This document shows, one piece after another, positions 54,301-61,757 of a DNA stretch of 64,000 bases. The position numbers and the translations under genes were made by a program. The stretch is from positions 186,001 through 250,000 of the forward strand of contig JADJXI010000020.1 in NCBI GenBank assembly GCA_016715905.1. The letters are read 5' to 3'. This DNA comes from Sphingobacteriaceae bacterium (GTDB lineage Bacteria; Bacteroidota; Bacteroidia; B-17B0; Aurantibacillaceae). Each line of letters opens with the position of its first letter. The first letter of the stretch is position 1. The notes beneath the pieces were generated by a model, which did no database searches, had not been told where the DNA came from, and saw only the letters and a list, made by a program, of their open reading frames with translations.

Positions 54301-57300
54301 TAATACTGCCACAATTAATTTTGTGAATCCTCCAGATATAATAGTTGCCACTTCACAAACTAACATTCCATGTGCTGGATTTTGCAATGGCGCAATTTCA
54401 GCAACAGCCTCTGGTGGAACGGGCGTTCTTACCTATTCATGGCTTCCGGGCGGACAAAGTACTTCTTCAATAACTAACCTGTGTGTTGGCGGATACACAC
54501 TTATTGTATTCGATGCGAATAATTGTTCTAAGCAATTTACTTTTGATATAGTTTCTAATCCTTCTATCACTGCAACTTTTACTGCTACAAGTCCAACCGG
54601 TTGCGGTGTTTCGAATGGAAGTATTTGTGTAACCGCAAGTGGCGGTAATGGCGGACCCTATACTTATACCTGGACACCCGGGGTGAGTAATGCAAGTTGT
54701 GCAACCGGTTTAGGAGCTGGAGCATATTCTGTAATTATTTCAGACGGTGTTTGTACCAATACTATTGCTACTGCATTATCCAATCCTGCTGGCCCTTCTT
54801 TAACGCCGGTATCAACTTCCGTCTCCTGTTTTGGTGGAAATAACGGTGGGGCTACGGTAACCGCAAGTGGTGGTGGTCCTTATACTTTCACCTGGTCGCC
54901 AGCAACTGCCTCTGCCGTTGTTGGGGCTACTACAACAGCAGGATCTTTAAATTCCGGAACCTATAATATTTCCGTTCAGGATATGATAACGAATTGTATC
55001 ACTTCACAAACTATAAATATTCTTGGACCGCCGGCTTTAACAGTCACGTCTTCATTCACTAATCCACTTTGTAATACAAGCAATAATGGAACAATAGTAA
55101 TTAATACAAGTGGAGGCACGCCCGGTTATAATTTCGCCTGGACTCCTACAACAGGAATTGTTGGACAAGGAACGCAAACGGTTTCGAGTTTATCACCGGC
55201 AATTTATACGGTAACGATAACAGATGCTAATTCATGTGTGCAAACCCGCACATTTAATGTTGTTGCTCCGCCAGCAATTACACTAACCGCAACATTCACA
55301 AACGTGTTGTGTTTTAATGCATGTAATGGATCTGCGTTAGCTAACGGTTCGGGAGGCACAGCCCCGATAACTTACTCTTGGCTTCCTGTTGGTGGATTTG
55401 CAGGAGCGATAACAGCTTCTATTAACGGATTATGTCCAAATATTTATACCGTAATTGCCACTGATGGTAATGGTTGTTCGGCCACTACTACAGTATCTGT
55501 TACAGAACCTCCTCAGCTAACTGCTACATTAACTTCAATAGGCGCTTCTTGTTCAAATTCTTGTAATGCATCTGCAACAGTTGCAGCCATTGGTGGTACG
55601 CCTGTTCTCACCTATTCTTGGACTGGTTCGCCTGTAACTACACCAACCATTAATGGATTATGTGCAGGCAATTATTCTGCTACGGTTAGCGATGGGAATG
55701 GTTGTTTTACGGTAATGCCTTTTGTTATTGCCACGGTTACCCCATTCACAGCAACTCTAGTACCTACAAATCCGTTATGTAATAGTTCATGTAATGGAAG
55801 TATTACCACCAATCTTGCCGGAAATCAGGGAACCGTTAGTTTTAATTGGGCACCGGCGGGAACAGGGCAAAATCCAACCGGATTATGTGCCGGAAATTAT
55901 ACTTTAATTGCAACCGACGCCGCTTCATGTCAGGCGAATGCGGTTGTAACGCTTACAAACCCACCGGCGGTTTTAGCAAATATAACAACCACAAACCCTT
56001 CTTGTAATGGAAATTGTAATGGCGCTGCCATTAGTAATGCTACCAATGTAACTGCTCCGGTTAGTTTTACTTGGTTACCCGGCGGACAAAATACACCTTC
56101 TATTTCTTCTCAGTGTGCCGGTAATTTCACATTAACAATTGTTGACAATAATAGTTGTACAGTTACTCAAACCTTTGCTTTGGTTAACCCTCCTGCTTAT
56201 ACGATTGTCCCTTCTGCGGCACCTGCTAGTTGTGGTTTAAATAATGGATCAATCACTGTAGTTGTTTCTGGTGGAACTCCAACTTATAATATTGCTTGGC
56301 AACCAGGTGGAATCCCTAACGGTTCAGTTGCTACCGGTTTAGGAGCCGGAATTTATACAGTTAATATAACAGACATAAATAATTGTACAAACTCTCTTAC
56401 TATTCCGTTAAGTAATGCCAATGGTCCAAGTGTAACTCCGGTAAGTTCTACAAGTATTACTTGTAATGGAGCTTGCACAGGAGGAGCAACCGTTAACTTA
56501 GTGCTAATTTCCGGAGGAACCGGTCCATATACCGCAAATTGGTTAGTGCCTCCTGCCCCGAGTTCAGTTAACCCTATTAATGGTTTATGTGCCGGAACTT
56601 ACACTGCACAAATTACTGATTCTAGTTTACCAAGTGCTTGTACCATGTTTACAACGGTAACCATTGCCGAGCCTCCTCCATTAATTATTAATCCAAGCTT
56701 TACTTTACCAACATGTAACGGAATTTGTAATGGAACTATAGTATTGAATACTTCCGGAGCAACTCCTGGTTATACCTACAATTGGTCTCCGCTTGGTCCA
56801 AATAACTCACCAACCTTAACAAGTGCTTGTGCCGGAGATTATACCATTCAAATTACAGACGCAAACGGCTGTCTTTCTACAGAAACTGTGAATTTACCGG
56901 CAACGTTAAATATGACAGCTTTATTCAACACATCGCAAAATCCTTGTTTTGGAAATTGTGTAGGCTCAATCACGATTACGCCTTCGGGTGGTGCGCCGGT
57001 GATGAATACCAGTTGGAGTAATGGACAATTCGGAAATGTTGCGAGTAATTTATGCAATGGCACGTATACAGCTTTAGTTACTGATGGAAATGGTTGTTTT
57101 AACACGTTCACGCAAACGATTAATTCCCCAACTCAAATTACAGCCACATCATCTATTGCTGCTCCGGGATGTAGTTTATGTAATGGCTCGGCAACTATTA
57201 CTCCTTCCGGTGGAACAGGAGCTCCATATCAGTTTAATTGGACCAACAGCGCAACTACTTCCGTGGTAAATAATTTATGTGCAGGATTATATCAAGTATT

Positions 57301-59287
57301 AATCACTGACGCCAATAGCTGTACAGTAACACAAAATGTTTTAATTAGTAGTAACAGCGGTATTACCGGAGAAACATTTACTACACAAAATGTAAGTTGT
57401 TTTGGATTATGTAATGGTGGAGCTACTGTTAGTCCAATCGGTGGGGCACCGGTAATTACATTTAGTTGGATCGCACCTTCTTCAACATTAAGTTCAATTA
57501 ATAATTTATGTCCGGGAGATTATTTTGTCCAAATGACTGATGCGAATGGATGTGTACGAACTGCTTCTACATCTATAAGCGCTGTAAATGTTTTAACTGT
57601 AAATCCTTTTGTTTTCCCACCAACTTGTGGAAATAATGACGGTTCTATTAGTATTGTACCTTCCGGTGGAACTCCTGGATACACGATAAACTGGCTACCT
57701 CCAATTGTTAGTTCAGGCACAACAGTAACAAATTTAGGCGCCGGTGTATATGGAGTGTCAATTACAGATGCGGCAGGATGTACCTATACTCAAACATTCA
57801 CATTTAGCAATCTAACAGCGCCTGCATTAACACACACTCAAACAAATGTAAATTGTTTTGGTGCTTGTACAGGTTCAATTATTGCGGAAGCCACCGGAAC
57901 TAGCACACCATTTACTTATACGTGGAGCACAGGAGCAAATGGTCCAGTAGTCACTAGTTTATGTTCCGGATTAGTTACATTAACCGTCATTGCCAGTGAT
58001 GGCTGTCGCGCATTCCAAACATTCACAATTACAGAAAATCAAAAATTACAATTGAGTATTACCAATACCGTTCAGCCAATGTGCGCTGATGATTGTAACG
58101 GACAAATAACCTTAATTCCAAGCGGAGGTACGCTACCTTATACATTCTTATGGTCACCTTCGAGTATGACCACAAATCCAGCCACAAGTCTTTGTGCCGG
58201 CCCTGGTAGCCTAACGGTTTACACCGGTACGGTAACTGATGCTTTAGGTTGTACTATCAATGAAACGGTAACTTTAGTTAATCCGGCAACATTAACAGCT
58301 GTGAGTTCATTAACAAATTCTTCTTGTAGCTCCATTGCAGACGGTTCTGCAACCGTATTACCAGCGGGCGGCACACCTACATTTAATATTAATTGGAGTG
58401 GTCCAAATTCTTTTACGGCAAATACACAATCCATAAATAATGTTTTAGCTGGTGATTATACTGTTACGGTGGTTGATTCAAAAAGCTGTACGCAAACCAG
58501 CACATTAACAATTGTACCTACAATTTCTATAACAGCAGATGCAGGACGAGATACTTCTTTCTGTGATTTAGGTTCAATTATATTAACCGGAACTAATTCA
58601 TCTGGTGCTGTTCAATATGAATGGCTTCAAATGCCAATTCCTTCACCTACCATTGCAGCAACTTCCTCAGTTTTGGTTAATCCGCCGACAGGAACTCACA
58701 CCTTTGTTTTAATTACTACTTCAAGCGTATTAGCATGTAAAGACACAGATTTTGTTGTTGTAAATTCATTAGCATTACCATTTGTTGATGCAGGGCCTTC
58801 ATTCACAATCCCAATTTTTTCTAACATAACCATTGGTGGAGCTCCAACTTCTACGGGTGCAGCAACTTTCACTTGGTTACCTGCAGGAACTTTAGATAAT
58901 CCGTTTATCGCTAATCCTATAGCTTCAAATACAGTAGATGTAACTTATACGGTAATAGTGGTTGATCCGGCAACAGGCTGTACGGCTAGCGATACTGTAA
59001 GAGTAGTTTTATATCCGCAAATCATTATTCCTAATGGCTTTAGTCCGAATGGAGATACAAAGAATGATAAATGGGTTATTGATAATATTCAACAATTCCC
59101 TGAAAATACAGTTGAAGTGTATAATAGATGGGGTGAATTATTGTTTTATCGAAAGAATTATCAATCTGATTTTGATGGTAGATTTAATGGAAAGGATTTG
59201 CCTGTTGGTACCTATTATTATGTTATTAATTTAAATCATCCGGCTTACACAAAACCATATACTGGGCCATTAACTATTTTCAGGTAA
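51314..59287 (+). CDS. Giant SprB-like surface adhesin, T9SS type B cargo
   Basis: 2657 residues. After a signal peptide (ending FVKAQ) the protein is a string of roughly thirty SprB-type repeats of about 75-85 residues with the pattern C..CNG...GG.PYT..W and LCAGNYT..VTDANGC. In Flavobacterium johnsoniae SprB-like proteins are mobile surface adhesins for gliding. The C terminus (about 2570-2657) is a gliding-motility-associated CHU_C/T9SS type B domain: IIIPNGFSPNGDTKNDKWVI then VEVYNRWGELLFY. The next gene is PorP/SprF, 1 bp away, the usual export partner. Paired Cys in each repeat suggest disulfides. Confidence 0.95.
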   Translation: MRFRLILIFSILFAFVKAQQTGSFNSNPSCATWTVIKPSCSPGCDAKIILTIAQPSCFAGGPYTLPYSIAIAPSGTCPLPTGSGTYNPGTYTISTDACACLGLYFISITDNSATLFDFANVPVNQPSIQRTPGTLGTVTCAPPVACNGSVSQIYFNATAPYNFTVTPPSGAPINTVSNGPLTNTGLCAGIMTVNVLDAQGCTATFTNNIPGPAAFNWGSSTQSVTCFGFCDGAAVVSPTGGTSGYTINWSTGATSVIAAGQTASITGLCANAIISASVTDANGCVYPPFTTTITGPPQLTVTSNATMVSCPGGTNGAISLTVSGGIAPYNFTWTPGPGANSPSITGLGVGGQTVTISNNGGLCTTTLGFNITGPNAWTINPVVTHVQCNGLANGSASLGVDPASGNGGPFQYTWSPVPGGGQGTGTVTGLTAQNYTAVIADITGCTTLAIISVTAPPAYTVAVTTQSLLCFNVCTGGASVTVSGGTGPYSFTWNPNPPAGQGTGTISNSCANSYTVNILDAQGCPTSTTVVITQPSSITPNVSSSSITCAGACNGVITASPSGGNSPYTYTLLLPGGGTTTAGPSLTASLTGLCVGIHTLIIGGTTGCTQSFTFNIQEPNPLIANIVSTSVTCFNGCNGTVAGNVIGGSPGYSFLWTTPTGTASGPALAGQCAGNYTLIVTDANSCTATATATLAEPTQITVTITPTNPSCNGNCNGILNANVGGGTPGYTLSWSNGFIGNPNINLCAGNYTLTVNDANNCTVAVTQSLTNPPNITITVNTSSPSCAGGCNGSATITPSGGTPGYTIQCNVPPLVSNTTGIISGLCTGNYIATVIDANNCSQPVVFSINNPPALSIVVNSVQTSCNACTGGATITPSGGTPTYAIVWTNTLGATVGTTSAMTGLCPGNYTVTVTDVAGCIATANILILQTVNVSIAIAGSGILCFNACTGTAVATPTGGSAPYNFTWTPSGQNTQTATGLCAGVHTVLVTDQFLCSNTATINFVNPPDIIVATSQTNIPCAGFCNGAISATASGGTGVLTYSWLPGGQSTSSITNLCVGGYTLIVFDANNCSKQFTFDIVSNPSITATFTATSPTGCGVSNGSICVTASGGNGGPYTYTWTPGVSNASCATGLGAGAYSVIISDGVCTNTIATALSNPAGPSLTPVSTSVSCFGGNNGGATVTASGGGPYTFTWSPATASAVVGATTTAGSLNSGTYNISVQDMITNCITSQTINILGPPALTVTSSFTNPLCNTSNNGTIVINTSGGTPGYNFAWTPTTGIVGQGTQTVSSLSPAIYTVTITDANSCVQTRTFNVVAPPAITLTATFTNVLCFNACNGSALANGSGGTAPITYSWLPVGGFAGAITASINGLCPNIYTVIATDGNGCSATTTVSVTEPPQLTATLTSIGASCSNSCNASATVAAIGGTPVLTYSWTGSPVTTPTINGLCAGNYSATVSDGNGCFTVMPFVIATVTPFTATLVPTNPLCNSSCNGSITTNLAGNQGTVSFNWAPAGTGQNPTGLCAGNYTLIATDAASCQANAVVTLTNPPAVLANITTTNPSCNGNCNGAAISNATNVTAPVSFTWLPGGQNTPSISSQCAGNFTLTIVDNNSCTVTQTFALVNPPAYTIVPSAAPASCGLNNGSITVVVSGGTPTYNIAWQPGGIPNGSVATGLGAGIYTVNITDINNCTNSLTIPLSNANGPSVTPVSSTSITCNGACTGGATVNLVLISGGTGPYTANWLVPPAPSSVNPINGLCAGTYTAQITDSSLPSACTMFTTVTIAEPPPLIINPSFTLPTCNGICNGTIVLNTSGATPGYTYNWSPLGPNNSPTLTSACAGDYTIQITDANGCLSTETVNLPATLNMTALFNTSQNPCFGNCVGSITITPSGGAPVMNTSWSNGQFGNVASNLCNGTYTALVTDGNGCFNTFTQTINSPTQITATSSIAAPGCSLCNGSATITPSGGTGAPYQFNWTNSATTSVVNNLCAGLYQVLITDANSCTVTQNVLISSNSGITGETFTTQNVSCFGLCNGGATVSPIGGAPVITFSWIAPSSTLSSINNLCPGDYFVQMTDANGCVRTASTSISAVNVLTVNPFVFPPTCGNNDGSISIVPSGGTPGYTINWLPPIVSSGTTVTNLGAGVYGVSITDAAGCTYTQTFTFSNLTAPALTHTQTNVNCFGACTGSIIAEATGTSTPFTYTWSTGANGPVVTSLCSGLVTLTVIASDGCRAFQTFTITENQKLQLSITNTVQPMCADDCNGQITLIPSGGTLPYTFLWSPSSMTTNPATSLCAGPGSLTVYTGTVTDALGCTINETVTLVNPATLTAVSSLTNSSCSSIADGSATVLPAGGTPTFNINWSGPNSFTANTQSINNVLAGDYTVTVVDSKSCTQTSTLTIVPTISITADAGRDTSFCDLGSIILTGTNSSGAVQYEWLQMPIPSPTIAATSSVLVNPPTGTHTFVLITTSSVLACKDTDFVVVNSLALPFVDAGPSFTIPIFSNITIGGAPTSTGAATFTWLPAGTLDNPFIANPIASNTVDVTYTVIVVDPATGCTASDTVRVVLYPQIIIPNGFSPNGDTKNDKWVIDNIQQFPENTVEVYNRWGELLFYRKNYQSDFDGRFNGKDLPVGTYYYVINLNHPAYTKPYTGPLTIFR

Positions 59288-59288
59288 A

Positions 59289-60209
59289 ATGAAAAAATAT
59301 CTATACATATTTATTTTTAGTCTTCTACTTGTGTTCGTTAATGCGCAACAATTACCACAGTATACTCAGTATATGCTGAATGAATTGGCTATAAATCCTG
59401 CAGTATCCGGGAAAGAGGAATATGCCGATGTGAGAACTAATAACAGGTTACAATGGATAGGAATTACCGATGCTCCACGTACCTATATGCTAACTGCACA
59501 TGGTCCAATCAAAGATAAAAATATGGGATTAGGTATGAATTTGTATACTGATATCGTTGGCCCGACAAGAAGAACCGGGATTAATTTCTCTTATGCCTAT
59601 CATTTAAAATTAAAGGAAGATTTGCATTTATCAATGGGATTAAGCGCCGGAGTGTTACAGTGGGGTATAGACGGACACAAACTAATTCTTCATGATCCAG
59701 GCGATGAGAATTTGCTAGTGAATTATCAAACTACTTACGTGCCCGACTTTGGAACAGGGATTTATTTTCATAAAAAAGATCGATTTTATTTCGGATTTAG
59801 CGTGCCTCAATTGTATCAGGCTAAAATTGGTTTATATGAAAAAAATAGTAAAAGTCGATTGGCCAGCCATTATAATTTAAACGGCGCTTACAAATTTGAT
59901 TTAAACGAGGATTTTAAAATTGAACCCTCTTTTTTAGTAAAATATGCAATTCCGGCTCCACCTAAATTTGATGGCGGATTAAGAGTTATTTACAAGGAAA
60001 CAATTTGGCTAGGAGGGGCTTATCGCCATAACGATTCCTTTACCGCGTTAATCGGATATCTTTATAAAAACTATTTAATGGTGGGCTATTCATATGATTA
60101 TACAACAACCAACATCAGAAAATATTCCACCGGCACTCATGAACTTATGCTTGGCATACGTTTTACTAAAAAACAGTCTTCCGCCTGGGAGCAAGAGGTA
60201 GAAAAATAA
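59289..60209 (+). CDS. PorP/SprF-family T9SS outer-membrane protein
   Basis: 306 residues with signal peptide (ending FVNAQ) and the family start QLPQYTQYMLNELAINPAVSG. The rest is a chain of amphipathic strands expected to form a beta barrel, ending HELMLGIRF. SprF-type proteins are needed for surface display of the SprB-like cargo encoded immediately upstream; the 1-bp spacing supports co-translation. Identification is secure. Confidence 0.94.
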   Translation: MKKYLYIFIFSLLLVFVNAQQLPQYTQYMLNELAINPAVSGKEEYADVRTNNRLQWIGITDAPRTYMLTAHGPIKDKNMGLGMNLYTDIVGPTRRTGINFSYAYHLKLKEDLHLSMGLSAGVLQWGIDGHKLILHDPGDENLLVNYQTTYVPDFGTGIYFHKKDRFYFGFSVPQLYQAKIGLYEKNSKSRLASHYNLNGAYKFDLNEDFKIEPSFLVKYAIPAPPKFDGGLRVIYKETIWLGGAYRHNDSFTALIGYLYKNYLMVGYSYDYTTTNIRKYSTGTHELMLGIRFTKKQSSAWEQEVEK

Positions 60210-60368
60210 GTCAAATTTCCTGACAGTTAAGCCGTTCAAGGTTGCTTACAATCAAGCTGTGGAATTTTAAATATTCCCTTGGTTCCAAGTCGTTATTTAG
60301 AATCATTATAAATTACAAACTCTGTTAAAAAAAATAAAAAAAACCGAGTGTAATTCTCAATCTTCTGT

Positions 60369-60376
60369 TAAATTTG
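60369..60376 (+). promoter_or_regulatory. Probable -7 element of the alternative complex III operon
   Basis: TAAATTTG matches TAnnTTTG, 67 bases before the actA start. The -33 position has no clear TTTG. The 234-bp gap after the SprF gene fits a new transcription unit. Confidence 0.45.
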
Positions 60377-60443
60377 CCATCGTTAATGTCATTTAATTGT
60401 CATTAGAAAAGACTTAAAAAGATTTAAATTTTCTCATTTTCAT

Positions 60444-61727
60444 ATGAAAAAAAACATGTCCCGAACATTGGTCAAAAGTTTGCTCACGGCAATCTTTTCG
60501 CTGTTCGTATTTACAAAGGCAGTCTATTCACAGGATGGAGCCAAACTTTTTAAACAGAATTGTGCATCCTGCCATGCTTCTCATACCGATCAGAAGTTAA
60601 CGGGTCCGGGATTAAAGGGTGTTTTCGATCGCGCTCCAAAGGGAGATTGGTTAAAAAACTGGATTCTTAATAATGAAAAACTGATTAAAAGCGGTGATGC
60701 CTACGCCAATAAAATTTATGGTGATTTCGGTAAAGCCGCAATGACGGTTTTTGAAGGTCAGTTGACTTCAGAAGATGTTGATGCAATTATCGGATTTTTA
60801 AAAGCTCCTGCTCCCGCTGCTCCTGGTAAAGGACCATCTTCTGCAGTCGCTACTGAAGATGTTGAAGAGGAGAATGTAGGTATTGAACCATTATATTTAG
60901 TTTTAGCTGTTATTGTAATCCTAGCTTTATTAATTGGCGCCATAAGAAGTGTAAGAACTTCTATTCAAAATGCAGTTAATCGTAAAGAAGGAAAAGCTGA
61001 AAATCCTGATGTTTCATTTTGGGAAGAAGCTAAATCTTGGATGGGTTCTAATCGTCGTTTAGTAGGTGTTTTCTGTATCGTGATTGCATTTATGGGAATG
61101 AAGTCTTGTTGGGATGCCTGTTTCAGAATCAGTGTTTATTATGATTGGAAAACCCAAAAGGGATATAAGCCAGAACAGCCTATAAAATTCTCTCACAAAT
61201 TGCACGCTGGTGATAATGAAATAGCTTGTCAATATTGTCACAGTTCTGTAGAAAAGTCTCGTCACTCCGGTATACCTTCGGTTAATATTTGTATGAATTG
61301 CCATAAAGGAATTCAAACAGGCCCTAAGTATGGTGAAAAGGAAATCCAAAAAATTTATGATGCGGCAGGTTTTGATCCTAAAACAATGACTTACGACAAG
61401 TCAAAAGAAAATCCAATTGCATGGATAAAGGTTCACAATTTACCTGATCATGTATATTTTAATCACTCGCAACACGTGGTTGTTGGTAAGCAAGATTGTG
61501 CGAATTGCCATGGGAATGTAAAAGAAATGACAGTTGTTGAACAGAAAAATCCATTAACTATGAAATGGTGTATTGATTGTCACAGAAAAACACAAGTTGC
61601 ATTTGAAGGCAATGCGTATTACGATCGTATGCATGCGGCATTTAAAAAGAAATATGCCGGTAAGTACGATGCAAAAATGACTGTGGATAAAATAGGTGGA
61701 TTAGAATGTGGTAAGTGCCATTATTAA
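60444..61727 (+). CDS. actA: Alternative complex III subunit ActA, multiheme cytochrome c with N-terminal c domain
   Basis: 427 residues with a signal peptide (ending VYSQ). Six CxxCH heme sites are seen: one in an N-terminal cytochrome c domain (CASCH, 40-44), then after two membrane segments (about 150-170 and 205-222) five more: CQYCH, CMNCH, CANCH, CIDCH and CGKCH at the extreme C terminus. Alternative complex III oxidises quinol and passes electrons to cytochrome c or oxidase. ActA is normally pentaheme; here a mono-heme domain of the ActE type seems fused in front. actB follows. Confidence 0.9.
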   Translation: MKKNMSRTLVKSLLTAIFSLFVFTKAVYSQDGAKLFKQNCASCHASHTDQKLTGPGLKGVFDRAPKGDWLKNWILNNEKLIKSGDAYANKIYGDFGKAAMTVFEGQLTSEDVDAIIGFLKAPAPAAPGKGPSSAVATEDVEEENVGIEPLYLVLAVIVILALLIGAIRSVRTSIQNAVNRKEGKAENPDVSFWEEAKSWMGSNRRLVGVFCIVIAFMGMKSCWDACFRISVYYDWKTQKGYKPEQPIKFSHKLHAGDNEIACQYCHSSVEKSRHSGIPSVNICMNCHKGIQTGPKYGEKEIQKIYDAAGFDPKTMTYDKSKENPIAWIKVHNLPDHVYFNHSQHVVVGKQDCANCHGNVKEMTVVEQKNPLTMKWCIDCHRKTQVAFEGNAYYDRMHAAFKKKYAGKYDAKMTVDKIGGLECGKCHY

Positions 61728-61757
61728 TTAATAAAAAAATTTAGAATAAAAATACTG

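Noticed and set aside
51314..59287. DNA-level repeats as a satellite or CRISPR-like array
   Set aside because: The period follows codons and protein repeats of a single uninterrupted frame; there are no constant repeats with unique spacers.
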